Source: Anaeramoeba flamelloides
Lineage: Eukaryota > Metamonada > Anaeramoebidae
DNA length: 64,000 nucleotides
Assembly (NCBI GenBank): GCA_027625915.1
Contig: JANTQA010000015.1
Coordinates: 2,480,001-2,544,000, forward strand
Direction: 5' to 3'
Below are positions 1 through 11,274 of the stretch, piece after piece (position 1 is the stretch's first letter; the number at the start of each line of letters is the position of its first letter). The notes beneath the pieces were generated by a model. It did not search any database, was not told the origin of the DNA, and worked only from the letters and a program-made list of their open reading frames with translations. The position numbers were made by a program, and so were the translations under genes.

Positions 1-1005
1 TTTCAAACGAATAACCCAAAACAATTCTCCAATCAGCTCTAAATATTTTTTAAATTTACTTTTACAAGTTTGAAAGGTTTTGAAACTTTGAACTTATTCT
101 TGAAAAGATGTATAAGCTATTTTTTTATATAGAATTCTCTTTCAAAGATCTTTTAAAAAATTTATTTGTGTTTGTATTGATTTTTAACTTTGAAATGAGT
201 AATTTTTTTGTCCAATTTCCTCAAAAAGAATATTCTTTTCAAGAACTGAAAGTTCAATAACATTACAACACAACATTCTCAGAGGTAGAACGATGACCTG
301 TAACTCCCAGAATAACAATAAATTGAATTAAGAACCATCTGAATTTAATATTATGTAAGAACTGAAATCGAAGAGTATATCCGAAAAGAATACGATTTCA
401 AGGAAAATACAAAATGTTTCCAAAATTTCTTTCTGATTAGATTTTATCATAAATTTAAACATTATTTTAAGATAAAAAAGCCATTTGAAATTCTCAGACA
501 AAACTGGGCCATTTAAAATACCCTTTTACCACTAACCCCTCTCACTTTCTACTTGATAGTTGCACACACCCACGCACCCTCACACACATAAACATACAAA
601 TTACAACCAATTCAAGAATATTTTACTATAAAGAGAAAAGTTTCGGATAAGAAAATTGCATTTTTAATTTTTTTTTTGATTATTTTTAAATAACAACAAA
701 AAAAAATTATAGAATTGAGAAAAATTTAGACTTTTTTTTGATTTAGTTATTTTTTATTTCATTTTATTTTTTGATTATTATTAATTTTTTTATAAAATTT
801 ATATTTCAGTAAAACTTTACATTTTTTTTTAGACACAAAAGTAGGGTGTTAAAATAAAAAAAATACCTATTTTAAAATACCAAGAAGTTGAAAAACATTA
901 CAATTAAACTTATTTTCAACTAAGGTATTATACAATTCACATGTAGTTTTTTTTAAACAGAACTTTAAAAATATTCTCAAAATAAAGAAATTAACCACCC
1001 CATAA

Positions 1006-1049
<44 letters not shown>

Positions 1050-1069
1050 TATATCTCCAATAATTATAA
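1..1069. other. AT-rich spacer at left edge
   Basis: No gene is recognised here. The stretch is AT-rich with long A and T runs. A local C-rich, G-poor patch lies at about 520-600 (many CCC and CACAC runs). A TA dinucleotide microsatellite occupies about 1010-1047 and accounts for the short open frame on the minus strand in this area. Confidence 0.6.
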
Positions 1070-1264
1070 TACAGTCAGTTCCACCATTAGTACACAAACT
1101 TTCAACAAAATTTAAGGTACAAAAAAATCTCATATTAAAGCATATTTTTCAGAATTTTTTTTTATACAAATTATTTTACCAGAATTTGAATTTTGTGCTA
1201 TAAATTATAATTTTTTATGACTTAATTCCCCTTCAAAATTTATACCTTAAAAGCAACACAGTAT
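1070..1264. mobile_element. Family A foldback element, copy 1
   Basis: This is a roughly 195-bp near-palindrome, TA-flanked, whose ends start with ACAGTCAGTTCCAC on the left and a related inverted sequence on the right. The interior motif AAAAAATCTCA followed by AATTTGAATTTTGTGC is shared with copies near 20.05, 29.16 and 48.06 kb. The size, TA flanks and CAGT-type ends resemble a miniature Tc1/mariner-type element without a transposase. This copy is the most degenerate at its right end. Confidence 0.55.
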
Positions 1265-1329
1265 ATAATCAAAATAAATATTTTATCAAACTATTAGGAT
1301 AGGAATCGATAAATATGCGAAAAGTATAT

Positions 1330-1850
1330 AAACTCTAAAATCGACCCTTTTTGTCAAAAAAATCATGATATTGATCACTTCATATTTCGATGTAAAAAAT
1401 ATGAAAAAAAAACTTGAAAACTATGCAAAAATTAACCCAAAAAATCAAAAATTTTTACTTTAAAAGATTGTTGTTAATAAAAACACTGGTGAATCGCCGA
1501 GGGAAACAAAAATAAAAGAATTTTATTACATTATTATAAAATATTTCCTGAACAAGATGACTCAACATGTTTTCACAAAAAAAAAAGATGTCAAATTCAA
1601 TTGATTTTGGATCACACAATCACACACAAATTCATCCCAATTCCAACAACTCTAAACCTGTTTTCTTATCTGATTTTGTATCTCTCTCGTTTTTTTTATT
1701 CCTCATTGTTTATTCTTTCATTTCTTTTTATTGTGTCTCTTTTTTCCACCTTATTTTCAAAAACTAAACAAAGTTCAAAATGTTTCCAACTATTGTGTAT
1801 ATTCACTTCTTGAATCAGAAGTTACTAATTTAGCCACTTCGAAATTCTCT
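1330..1850 (+). repeat. Family H dispersed repeat with coding relic, copy 1
   Basis: This roughly 500-bp region matches the minus strand of 11275-11800. At 1467-1572 one frame reads as a peptide beginning IVVNKNTGESPRETKIKEF, which aligns with IVVNEDTGELLREINIKEF in the other copy. An earlier frame at about 1338-1400 contains a C..H..DHF..RCKKYE pattern resembling the zinc-binding tail of retroelement reverse transcriptases. Frames shift and stops occur between these segments, so it looks like a decayed protein-coding element rather than a working gene. Confidence 0.45.
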
Positions 1851-2157
1851 CTTCGATAGATAGAGTACTTTTAAACACTCAACCTAGAACAGAGTATCCG
1901 TAAAACGCTATTTTAGAGATACTTTTATTCCATCATGTGAATCTTGAAAAATTCACTATATTGATAAATTCAAATAAATGCCTGAAAAATTTTTTGCTTC
2001 ATTTTTCATTCTACTAAATTTATTTTACCCAAAGCTTTGAATAAATCATTTGATTGTCTTAAATGCGAAGAAATTTTGTAAAATGTGTTGATCTTCAAAA
2101 TGTTCTTTGCCAAGAACTGCTTTATAAATATCAAAGATTTACAAAAATGTAAATTGA

Positions 2158-2604
2158 CACGACAAGAATAGCACAATCCATACAAATACTTTCAAGACTT
2201 TTTCGAACTTTCAGACTGACAGTCTGCAAGATTTCAGTCTCTGATATTCTTTCATATTGTTTCAATTTTCCAATACTTGATACAAACTTTTGTAAGCCGA
2301 AAAAAGGGTTAGAAATAATAATTAACAAAAGATAGCATTTTGAATTTAATTGAAATTTTTGAAAGTTATCTAAAAAAAAAATATTTGGAAACTTTCAATA
2401 ACCTGAAACTCTTTTTATGAAAACCAAAGATTGGAAAGTTGTTTCAATTACATGTTTTTAAAAGTTTGACTTGTAAAAACTTTTAAATTGAAAGTTGTTG
2501 CATTGTGATCTTGTGATTACCTTCAAAATTTGGAACAATTTCAAAAAAACAAAGTGTTGCTAAGGAAAAAAAGTGACTACAATTTTTGTGCTATTCTTGT
2601 CGTG
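2158..2604. mobile_element. Family L element, 447 bp, with 19-bp terminal inverted repeats
   Basis: The left end CACGACAAGAATAGCACAA (2158-2176) is repeated exactly in inverted orientation at 2586-2604. The interior has no convincing gene; the 65-codon open frame on the minus strand lies within the repeat. A second copy, in opposite orientation and with one damaged end, lies at about 50600-51050. The 60 bp around 2197-2256 match that copy at nearly every base. It has the form of a non-autonomous DNA transposon. Confidence 0.65.
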
Positions 2605-2895
2605 TGGAAGCAAAAATTTTCAAACATTTTTTTGAATTGATCAGTAATTTGAAAATTTTTTTGCGCCTGTTATATAAAATGACATTGGATAATTGTAAAG
2701 GTGATTTAAATTGAAAATGACATAGATTGTGCCATTAAAGATAATGATCCGCAAAATATTTTGTGTGAAAAAAAAAAAAAAAAAAAACACCAAATTTGCT
2801 TTTAAAAATTCATTATCAAATAAACAATAAAAAAAAAAAAAAAATAATAATAGTAATGTTCATTAAAATAGCAAAAATATCATTATTGATTTTTC

Positions 2896-4226
2896 TTACA
2901 ATTGCTTTGATAATTGAGAGATCTTTATCTTTTGTTGGTATGCGATTTCGAGTAATTTTTTGATGTGTTCTTTTTTCTGTTCAATTTCTTTTTTTATTAG
3001 ATTATTTTCATTGTGTATTTTCTCAAGAAAAATCGGCGAATTTGTGTCAATGTCTTTTTGTTGATTTTGAAAAAGTAATTGATTAAATAATTCCAGTTTT
3101 TGGCCTTCGTTCTCTTTCTTGTTTTCCTTTTCGGTCACTTTCTTTTGTTGTGGCTGTGTTATTTGTTTCATTTTTAAAACTCTTGATTTTGGGAAACGTA
3201 CTGAGACATCGGGCGATTCCTGTGCATTGTCTATGTGCTCTCTGTTATCTGTTCTTTGGAAGATTACAGACTCCAAGCCGGCACTTGAACGAGAAAGTTT
3301 GTCATCGAGTGGGTTCACAGATAAAAAATTTTGATTGATTTTTTTTTCTATTTGGTTAGATCCTTGGTTAAAGAGATCTAGAAAGGGGTTTGAGTTTTTG
3401 TTGTTATTTTTCTGCTCTATAATATTTTTTGTTGAAAAAAAAGGAAATTGTTTTTTTTTTTTTTAATTTTTATTTTTGCTTGAGTGTAAAAGATAAAGAA
3501 TTGTCGCTCACAAAATTTTGTTTTTTGATCCTTTTCCCAAATACTCGATTAATACCAAATTTAAAGATTTGATGTTATTTGAAAGAAGAGTCAGGGATCC
3601 ATGTTTTGATCAAGAAAAGGCAAAAAGAAAAAATAAAAAAAAAAACGATCAAATTTGGTTGGGATGCTTATGTCTTGGTGAATTTTTTTTTCATTTATTC
3701 TCAAACTAGCCGGTAATTTTGAAAATGTTCTAGGGTTTTCCAACAAAACCAAAACTTTATTAGCTTATTTTTTACAAATCTTAAAAAGTCAAATAACAAT
3801 AACAAGAACCCAAAGAGAATTAAAAACAAATGAAATCAAAGCGTTACTTGTTTTCGACAGTTTTCCAACAATACAAGTTGTTCCAATTCCCACTTCTCCA
3901 GAATCAACATTACTTTGGATCCTTCGTGGTTCAAAAATTACAGAAGAATTATTAGTATCGGAAAACAGAGAAGTTGTACGTTGATTCTCATCGATTTGTA
4001 TTTTTGGTTCGTAATATGGGCTGTTTGTACCCAAGTTTAATTTGGTTCTTGGCGAATTAACTTTGAGTAGTTGGTGTTTATTGTTTTGGTTGTTCCTTTG
4101 GTTTGGATGCACAGATATTGAATTTTCTTCTTTTTTTTGAAAAAATGAACGTGTTTCCATATTGCCACCTCTAATAACTGAGAAAATACCCTCGTCGCTG
4201 CTGGAATCAGAATAGCTATTACTCAT
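2896..4226 (-). CDS. Hypothetical charged coiled-coil protein, two exons
   Basis: I do not recognise this gene. Exon 1 is 4226-3848 and starts MSNSYSDSSSDEG. It ends at a GTAACG donor. Exon 2 is 3416-2896, begins after a TATAG acceptor, and ends in TAA. Splicing removes 431 bp, keeps the frame (phase 1) and gives 299 residues. The N-terminal half is polar and disordered, with Ser/Asp, Asn/Gln and Pro, and the junction region is Asn/Lys-rich. The last 90 or so residues are strongly charged with a heptad-like leucine pattern, suggesting a coiled coil. There is no signal peptide or membrane helix. The exon joint is inferred from matched phase and consensus splice sites. The alternative is two unrelated short frames. 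Confidence 0.55.
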
Positions 4227-5211
4227 CCTGAATTTGGATAATAATTGTCAAAAAGTTGGTTTTGGAAACTAATGACAAACAAAAAAAATAAAAAATAAAT
4301 CTTTTACTATTTACTTGATTTTGAAAAAGTCTTTTTAGAAAATACAAATTGGGTTCTTTTAGGAACCAGAAACCAATGAAAAAAATCTAGTTGTAAAAAT
4401 AAAACAAGAATAAAAACAATTTTTAAGTATCTTGAAATTGATAATATAGTAACCCAAACTGCCCAGCTCAGAGCCTATCAACAATGTAACATATAAAACC
4501 TGTGCTTTTTGTTTTACTACTTGTTCTGATATAACATCTATTTAAGTACCCAATAGTATATCTAAGTTCAATTATATTTTGAGGAAAACGCATTAATGTT
4601 TTGAGAAAGTTTTAAATTAGGAATGAATTTTTTTCTAAATTTTTCATAATATTCTATAATTTTTTTTTGAAATTATTTGTTTTTTTTATATGTACAAATT
4701 CTAAAGAAAAATTTATTCGATTTTTTCATATAAAATTTTTTATTTGATACTTAATTTTTAGAATTTATTTTTTAATAATAGAACTTTTAGAAACTAATAT
4801 GATAAGTTCAAATAAATTGAATAAAATTTTTAGATCAATTTTTAATTTTTGAAATTTTGTTGCTTAACCTTAAATACAACTCAAGAGAAAAAATTTTTTG
4901 AAACCAAAACAATTTTAAAAAGTTATCTTAGCATTTAAATCAATAAAAAGCTTTTTTCAAAACATTTGTAGCAAAATTTCAAAAATGGAAACAGAATTAA
5001 AAATTTTTGGATATTTATTTCAATTTATCAGTATGATTTTGAATTATTGTTTATTACCAATTTATTGTATTGGTTAACACCTCAGACATCTAAGAAAGAG
5101 AAATACGGGCTTTTCTTTTAAGAATGAGCTTTACAAAGTTTTCAAGGATTGTTTGAACAACAGTAGATTGTTTTTTTCACCTTTTTTTTTATTTGAGGAA
5201 AGCTAACTGTT
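4227..5211. other. AT-rich spacer
   Basis: No gene was seen. The segment near 4977-5040 resembles half of the family F foldback (a TTTATCAGTA end is also seen near 44.18 kb). The minus-strand promoter of the upstream hypothetical gene should lie just right of 4226, but I could not identify a defined motif. Confidence 0.5.
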
Positions 5212-5560
5212 ATATAGCAGTGCAAAAATACAGAACAAAATACAGGATTGAAAAAAAATACCAGATCTGTAAAATTATCCCTGAATAATTTTTTAAATGT
5301 TAATATTAGTAAAATTGTTGTGTAATTGTAAATATTTTAAAACCAAATTCTTTTTGTAATTTTTCAATTTTTTTAAGAACTGGGTAGTAAGCCGACCTTA
5401 AGTTCATTAAAATGAAAAATCTATAGAATAATCCCTTAAAGGTTTGATAGTCAAAGTAGATCTACCCATTTTGAACAAAATATTGAGTTTTCTTTTGTTT
5501 TGCTATGGATTTGGAAAATCATATTTTTATTAATCCTTTATGATTAATTAACTATAATTT
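5212..5560. repeat. Family G element, degenerate copy
   Basis: The left edge TATAGCAGTGCAAAAATAC and the following AATATTAGTAAAATT match the left end of the better-preserved element at 50096-50585. Part of the interior (about 5385-5470) matches the reverse complement of that element's right half. The right end is not recognisable here. Confidence 0.4.
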
Positions 5561-5918
5561 TGAACAAGTGTAATTTGATAAATAACCATTTAAATCAAGT
5601 CCATTGTTAGAATTTTCAGTGTTTGATTCTTAAAAAAAAATGTAAAGTTTAATTAAGGACAAAAAATTCCAAGAATATGAAAATATAACCTCAACAAATA
5701 ACTTTTTATTTTGATTAATTCAAAATCGTTAATCAATAATACAATAACAATTATTTCAACAGGGTTAGTAAAACTAGCGAAGAAAAATAACAATATAATT
5801 TTTCGTTTTTTTTTTCAATTTTCAAATATTTTCAAACAAATAAGATTAATTCAAATTAATAATTTCAATAAAAAAAATAATTATAAAAATATTATCAACA
5901 AATTTTTTTTTATTGTAA

Positions 5919-6129
5919 TACAACCAACTCCACTTTTAATGTCAAGAAATTGTACGAAAAATAAGGCAAGATAAAAATTTCAAAATTTAAGTATAAAGAT
6001 ATGTAATTGAGATAATAGTAAAATAATTTGTGGTAAAAATCACTATAATTATTTTCTGTATCCGATATTTTATTATACCTTAATTTTTATTGAGTTTTGG
6101 TACCTTAAAAGTGGAAAAGGTGGTATTAT
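5919..6129. mobile_element. Family A-like foldback element, copy 2
   Basis: The left end TAATACAACCAACTCCACTT and the right end, an inverted match running through CTTAAAAGTGGAAAAGGTGG, form a roughly 210-bp palindrome-like element. The CTCCACTTTTAA core matches the other family A copies, but the interior is divergent. It has no coding content. Confidence 0.4.
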
Positions 6130-6915
6130 TATTCAAATTGTTAAATATTTTCACAATAAATACAAGTATTTCTAACTAAACTTCATTACACACAAAGGAG
6201 CCAGCCAAAAATGAAAAATTTACTTTTTTTAAAGATCAACCAAAAGAAGAATTGTTTAGAAATTAGAGAAATAATAAACTTTGAATTAGAGCCGATAATC
6301 ATAAATGAAATACCTGAACAAACTATAAATTTCAAAAAAAAAAAATAAAAATCTTAAAATAATTTTTGAGCCCCTTTCATTGGAACTTCTTATACACAAT
6401 TTCTCAATTTCCTTAGGAAATTAAAATTGTTGAAAATAAGATTTTTTATTATAAATTAAAGATAAAAAGTAAATGCAAATATTCACTTTAATTAATGTTA
6501 ATTTGGAGTTTCAAATATTTTTTTTTCAAATTTAATTTTTCAAAAAAAAAAAAAAAAAAAAAAAAAAAATAAAAGCAAAAAAAGTTAAAAACCAAAAAAA
6601 AAAAATATACAAAAAAAAATTTTTTTGATCTAAATATTTTAAAATTTATTTTGAGAAGAATAATGAATTAAAATCATAGAATATGTACTATTTCTTCAAT
6701 AAAACTAGACCCCTTTGACTGAAAAAGAGTTTTGTAACAATTCTAATGAATTAAAAAAATTAACCAAATTACAAAATTTAATAATAATTGTATGTAGTTG
6801 ATACTCTTAACAATTGAAAAATACCACTCTGCATAACGACAAATATATTTGAAAGGATTTAATTTTTCATTATATTTCAATCAATTTCATATTTTTTTTT
6901 TTTTTTAAATGAAAT
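6130..6915. other. AT-rich spacer with poly-A tracts
   Basis: No gene was seen. It contains a long A run at about 6541-6569 and further A/T runs near 6594-6630 and 6890-6906. Confidence 0.5.
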
Positions 6916-7980
6916 TAAACTCAATTCCAAAAAATGGGACACAAAAAAAATTACATTATTAAAAATATACTCCAAAATACATGATATTCGAACATTAAAA
7001 TAATAAAAGACCCAAAAATATTTAATTAATACTATTTATATATTTTATAGTAAATTTAAAATTCAATTCGAAAAATAAAAAAGAAAAAATAAAAAAAAGT
7101 GTGCCCCTATTTTTGTAACACGGTTACCAAAAAATCCATTTATATTGAAAGAAAAATTAATAAAAATTATTAATAGATTCAGCTTGTCTTTTGATAACTA
7201 AATCTATCCTTTTAAATATAGAGTTTACTAATTATCTTAGGTTTCCCAACTCAAAGTATTTCATACATTAGTAGTGAAAATTTTAATAAATTCTTCTTCG
7301 TTTTTTGGTTACAATTTTTCAGCCGAGTATCCATAAATTCCCAATTGAATTTAAATTTGTGGAATTGGGGGTCAAGGGTCCAGAACATTACATCCCCGAT
7401 TTAAGTAAGTTTGAGTTTTTTTTTGAGGTATGTGGACAAGCTCCATCCTTTTGGAAAATCCATTTCAACTCACTATATTCTGAATTAGCGAGTTGAATTT
7501 CCTTTGATTTTTTTGATAATATCATTAATAATACATTCAGTATTCACACTTCCATTAATAATAATAAGGTCTGTTTGTAGGCCATGTGTCCTAGCACATC
7601 ATATCATGATTTTTTTCAAAAAAATTTTTTCTCGAAAAAAAAAGAATCTTTTTTCTTTTTGAGAGAAAAAAAAAAAATTTTTTTTGTGATCAGAATGAAA
7701 ACTTTTAAATTTCATTTTAAAGTGATTTTGAGATTTTCGAAAAGTTTTGAAAAAAAAAGAAAATTTTTTTTTCAATTGAAAAAAAAGAATACAAAAAAAA
7801 TCAAAAAAATTATTGAAAATCAAAAATCAAAAAATAATGAAAAAAAAGTATAGATAATTAACTTTAAAATTATTTACATTGATTGTTAATATCTAATGTT
7901 TCTATTTAAGAGTTAAATATCACTTTTCTTGGAATTAAATTGATTTTGAAGGTGTGCCCCAATTTTTGGAATTGAGTTTA
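6916..7980. mobile_element. Family J element, about 1.07 kb, terminal inverted repeats
   Basis: The left end TAAACTCAATTCCAAAAA followed by ATGGG(A)CACA is repeated inverted at 7953-7980 with one or two differences. The interior holds a GC-richer patch at about 7310-7500 with a 63-codon open frame (7305-7496) that resembles no family I know. At 7600-7850 alternating A and T runs create overlapping open frames on both strands, which I do not consider genes. It is probably a non-autonomous DNA transposon. Confidence 0.5.
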
Positions 7981-9075
7981 TAATAAAATTTCAATAAGTT
8001 TCTAATTTGAGGAATTATGATGAAAAATTCAAGAGATATTTCAAAAAAAAACATCAAATATTTAATAAAAATTATTAAAAAAATATATATCTTTTTCTTA
8101 AAAACCTATGAATCTAGTTTTTTTTTATATTTTTTATGTTTATTTCAATTTTTTCAACCAAAAAAAGTTACATTTTAGAATATTCTTTTGGGTGACAAGC
8201 CACCCCATTGAATATGGATCAAATTCATGATAAGTGATTAGACCCATATAAATTATTTATTCTAAAACTAAGTTGGGATAATCAAATTGAATAACCATTC
8301 ATCAAAAAGATTGACCAATAGAAAAAAATTGATGAACCATTTTAATTGTAATGTAGTAGTGAGATTAAGAAAAATATTAAATATTTTTACTAATCTCATT
8401 TTTCACCAAACAATAAAGATATCTAAAACTGAAATTTCTCAAAAAGGATTAATATCCATTATTAAAACCTTAAATCTAATTTAACATGAATGGGTTTATC
8501 ATAATAACAAAAAAATTGAAAAAATTCAATTTTACTAAAAGTTCACAATATAAAAATTCAAATTAGTTTTCATAGAAAATGCTTAAATTGCAGTTTAATT
8601 TTTAAATTCTATTTTAATTCTAATAATTAATCTAATTTTAGAATTTGGTTTTTGTTCTCAAATGAACAAAAAAATATTTGAAAATGATTGAAAATGAGAA
8701 CTTTTCCTACTAATTTACATTCAAAATTGATTTGACATTTTTTCGAAAGAATCACCTTTTTTGTCTTTCTTATGAAAAAAAAACTGTTTAAATCCAAGAA
8801 AAGAAACCAATAATTTGCATTTTATCTTGATAAAACCCCCCCTTTTGCCAAAATTTGTTGAAATGAAAAGTTAATTTTCTAAATTTATCATTTAATAAGG
8901 ATTCGAACGAGAAAAAAAGTTTTATTTGTAAGGAATTTAATAATTATTGATTTCTGTTATTTGACAAACACTAAATTAAGGATCTTTATTAGAGAAAATA
9001 ATGTCTTTTTGATTTGATCTTATCTATTTTTTAACAATACCATTTTTTTCTCTTTTTCACTACAATTAATTTAAA
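7981..9075. other. AT-rich spacer upstream of the EF-hand gene
   Basis: No gene was recognised. A 65-codon open frame at 8287-8484 lacks any family feature. The last 80 bases before 9076 are T-rich and end in ACTACAATTAATTTAAA directly before the ATG, plausibly the promoter and 5' leader. Confidence 0.5.
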
Positions 9076-10128
9076 ATGGGAGGGCTTTTCTCAAAAGATG
9101 ACGAATTAACTCAAGAAGATTTGGAAGAACTTCAAGAAATGTCTAATTTCAACCAAAAACAAATAAAAAGATTGTACAAAAGATTTAAAAGACTAGACAA
9201 AGATGGATCTGGTTCGATCACATTAGATGAATTTTATTCAATTCCAGAATTGGTAATGAACCCACTTAACATTCGTGTCATTGGGTTATTTGATCCTGAG
9301 TGTGAGGACGTTGAAAAAGTGAGTGTAAATTTCAAGCAATTTCTAAAAACACTCTCTGTGTTTAGTCCTAATGGAAGCAAAGAAGACAAGCTTAAGTGTA
9401 AGAATATTTTTCTTTTTCTTTTAAAAATTCTTGGCATTTAGATCTCTTTTGAAATTCGATCAAACAAAAAGAAAAACCAAAAACCTAAAACAAAAACAAA
9501 AATTGACAACCAACCTAAACAAAAATTCACTTCCAACCTACAAATTTATCTCTGGATAAACAAATCATAAAAAAAAAAAATTCCCTTTACCAAACATTCT
9601 TACATTTCCCTTTTCTTTTGAAACAAAAAGACGCCTTCAAAGTGTATGATATTGCAGGTGATGATTTAATTGATGAGCACGAATTATTTTCATTATTAAA
9701 ATTAATGGTTGGTGAATCTATAAAGACTCATGAAATCTTATATATTGTTGAGAAGGTTATTGAAGAAGTAGACACAACAATGGATGGTTGCATTAGCTTT
9801 AAAGAATTTTGCAAGTAAGTGTTTTTCTTTTTAATTTATTCCTTCTTTTTCTTTATTTTTTTTTTATGGGTTGGGGATTAGCTTATACCCCTGAATTCCC
9901 GAAAATTAAAGAGTGTTTTTAATGAGGATTAGTTATAATATGCAATTTTATATGGTTCAAGTGACATTGGAAATGCTATCTCTTTTAAAAAAGCACCTCA
10001 AAGTTGATCTTATCAATTCTGAAAAAGATATTTGTGTAATTGAAAAATATAAAGAATTACAGAATATTTTCTCTATATGTCAAGATAAATTTAAAAGTTT
10101 GAATTACAATCATTCAGAAGACACCTAG
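9076..10128 (+). CDS. Calcineurin B-like EF-hand regulatory protein
   Basis: This predicted Ca2+-binding regulatory subunit is of the calcineurin B/CHP type. It would regulate a calcineurin-type phosphatase at membranes. Exon 1 is 9076-9397, intron 9398-9630, exon 2 9631-9814, joined in phase 1 so that the segment reads KLKYAFKVYD, as expected for the family. The protein starts MGGLFSKD, a good N-myristoylation signal (Gly2, Ser6). EF-hand 1 (DKDGSGSITLDEF) is canonical. EF-hand 2 (starting DPECEDVEKV) is degenerate. EF-hands 3 (DIAGDDLIDEHEL) and 4 (DTTMDGCISFKEF) keep several ligand residues. The 3' end is uncertain. An AAAG acceptor at 9911 keeps the frame and adds about 72 residues to 10128. 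An ATTAG acceptor at 9881 instead gives the short tail NLYP and a TGA at 9892-9894. Calcineurin B is favoured over other EF-hand families by the overall alignment. Confidence 0.75.
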
Positions 10129-10149
10129 GCTGAAAAATACTTCACACTT

Positions 10150-10410
10150 ATACTGGCATTTGAAATTTAAATGGGAATAAAATTTCAACTGATAATCTTT
10201 TTTTCCATTCTTCTAAATTCTTTCCTTTAGATTTTTTAATTCATCCAAATACTTGATACCAATACACACAAGAAACAAAATAAGGCCCAAACAAATAAAT
10301 AGAAAAAACAAATAACAATCTATTTCTTAAAGAAAAAATATAAAAGAAAAAGTAAAATCTGAAAATGAAGTAGAAATTTTTTCCCATTTCTTTATTCAAA
10401 TTCCAGAATT
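10150..10410. repeat. Family F foldback, copy 1
   Basis: The left arm TACTGGCATTTGAAATTTAA and an inverted right arm ending near AAATTCCAGAATTT (10398-10411) bracket about 260 bp. The same arm motif (ACTGGTATTTGAATTCTAAA) bounds foldbacks at 51060 and 51612, and single arms occur near 4.99, 22.74, 44.15 and 49.62 kb. It has no coding content. Confidence 0.4.
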
Positions 10411-10432
10411 TAATTGTCCTTAAGGACTATCT

Positions 10433-10529
10433 AAAAAAAAAGCCACCACGAAGCATTTCTGGATCTAAAGAGATAAAGGGCATAATTCTACAATATTTGA
10501 CACAGAAATCATCGTGGTGGGTTTTTTTT
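10433..10529. ncRNA. Candidate structured RNA or hairpin with GC-rich stem
   Basis: CCACCACGA (10443-10451) pairs perfectly with TCGTGGTGG (10512-10520). Inside it ATTTCTG (10455-10461) pairs with CAGAAAT (10503-10509). Outside it an A run (10433-10441) faces a T run (10522-10529) across one mismatch. The loop is about 40 nt. A 12-bp palindrome GTCCTTAAGGAC (10416-10427) lies just upstream. The closing T run could end a polymerase III transcript on the plus strand. I cannot match it to a known RNA family; it could also be a small foldback element. Confidence 0.35.
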
Positions 10530-10654
10530 AAGATAAACCTTAAAATGTGTCCAATAGCTAAAAAAAATACAATTTTTTGATTTTTTTTCCGTTTTTCCCT
10601 GGTTGAATCTTCTTTATTTTGGGAAGAAGAGCTACAAGGGAAGAAGAGTTACAA

Positions 10655-11178
10655 AGGAAAAAGATCAAGTGGTTACTTGCTAATACTGTGATACTGAAGC
10701 ACGAAAGTATGAGCAACTTGAAAATAAAAACTAAAAAGCAAAGGGTAAAAATGAACAAAGGTTTAAAGCAAATCAGATCAAAAAAAAATTAGAAATTACA
10801 ACAATTAAATAAACAATTCCCAAGTGAATATTCATGATCAATTATAAATCAACTTAAATCAACCAAAGGCATCGTGTCTGTGATTTTGGGAGTATCTTAA
10901 TTAAAGAGATAGCATTGTTTTTTTTTTTTTTTTTTTTTTTACCAATTGCTTCTTATAAATCCTTTTTGAAATTTTAATTTTTTTTTTCTTTTTTTTTCCT
11001 TTTTTCTTTTCAATTTTTTGCTTTTGTTTTTAAACAAAAAAAAAATTGGGTGTGTTCTTTCCCTTGAAAAATCGTGAAATCTATGATTTTACGCTTAAAT
11101 TAACTATGGAGAAATTTAAGTAAAAGGACATTTAGAGTGTAATTTACATCTTCTTCCATCAATAATAAAAATACAATT
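10655..11178 (+). repeat. Family D dispersed direct repeat, copy 1
   Basis: About 520 bp starting near CAAGTGGTTACTTGCTAATA is repeated in the same orientation at 30860-31365. Shared blocks include AACTTGAAAATAAAAACTAA, a long T run followed by ACCAATTGCTTC, and GTGAAATCTATGATTTT. I saw no terminal inverted repeats and no open frame, so the element type is unknown. Confidence 0.55.
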
Positions 11179-11274
11179 TTTTTCGAAAATTAAATTTTGA
11201 TTTATCAAGATTTTTTGAATTGGATTTATTTTTAAGAATCTAGTTTTAAAAAACACTCAATATATATGTTAAAT

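Noticed and set aside
867-1133. 88-codon minus-strand frame
   Set aside because: It is largely a TA microsatellite (alternating Ile-Tyr) plus part of a family A element.
7584-7853. Overlapping 89- and 74-codon frames on opposite strands
   Set aside because: They come from alternating A and T runs inside element J; the composition is almost only Lys, Phe, Asn and Ile.
8890-8915. Possible tRNA from a GTTCGAATCC-like box on the minus strand
   Set aside because: The flanking bases do not form a T stem, and no acceptor or anticodon arm can be drawn.
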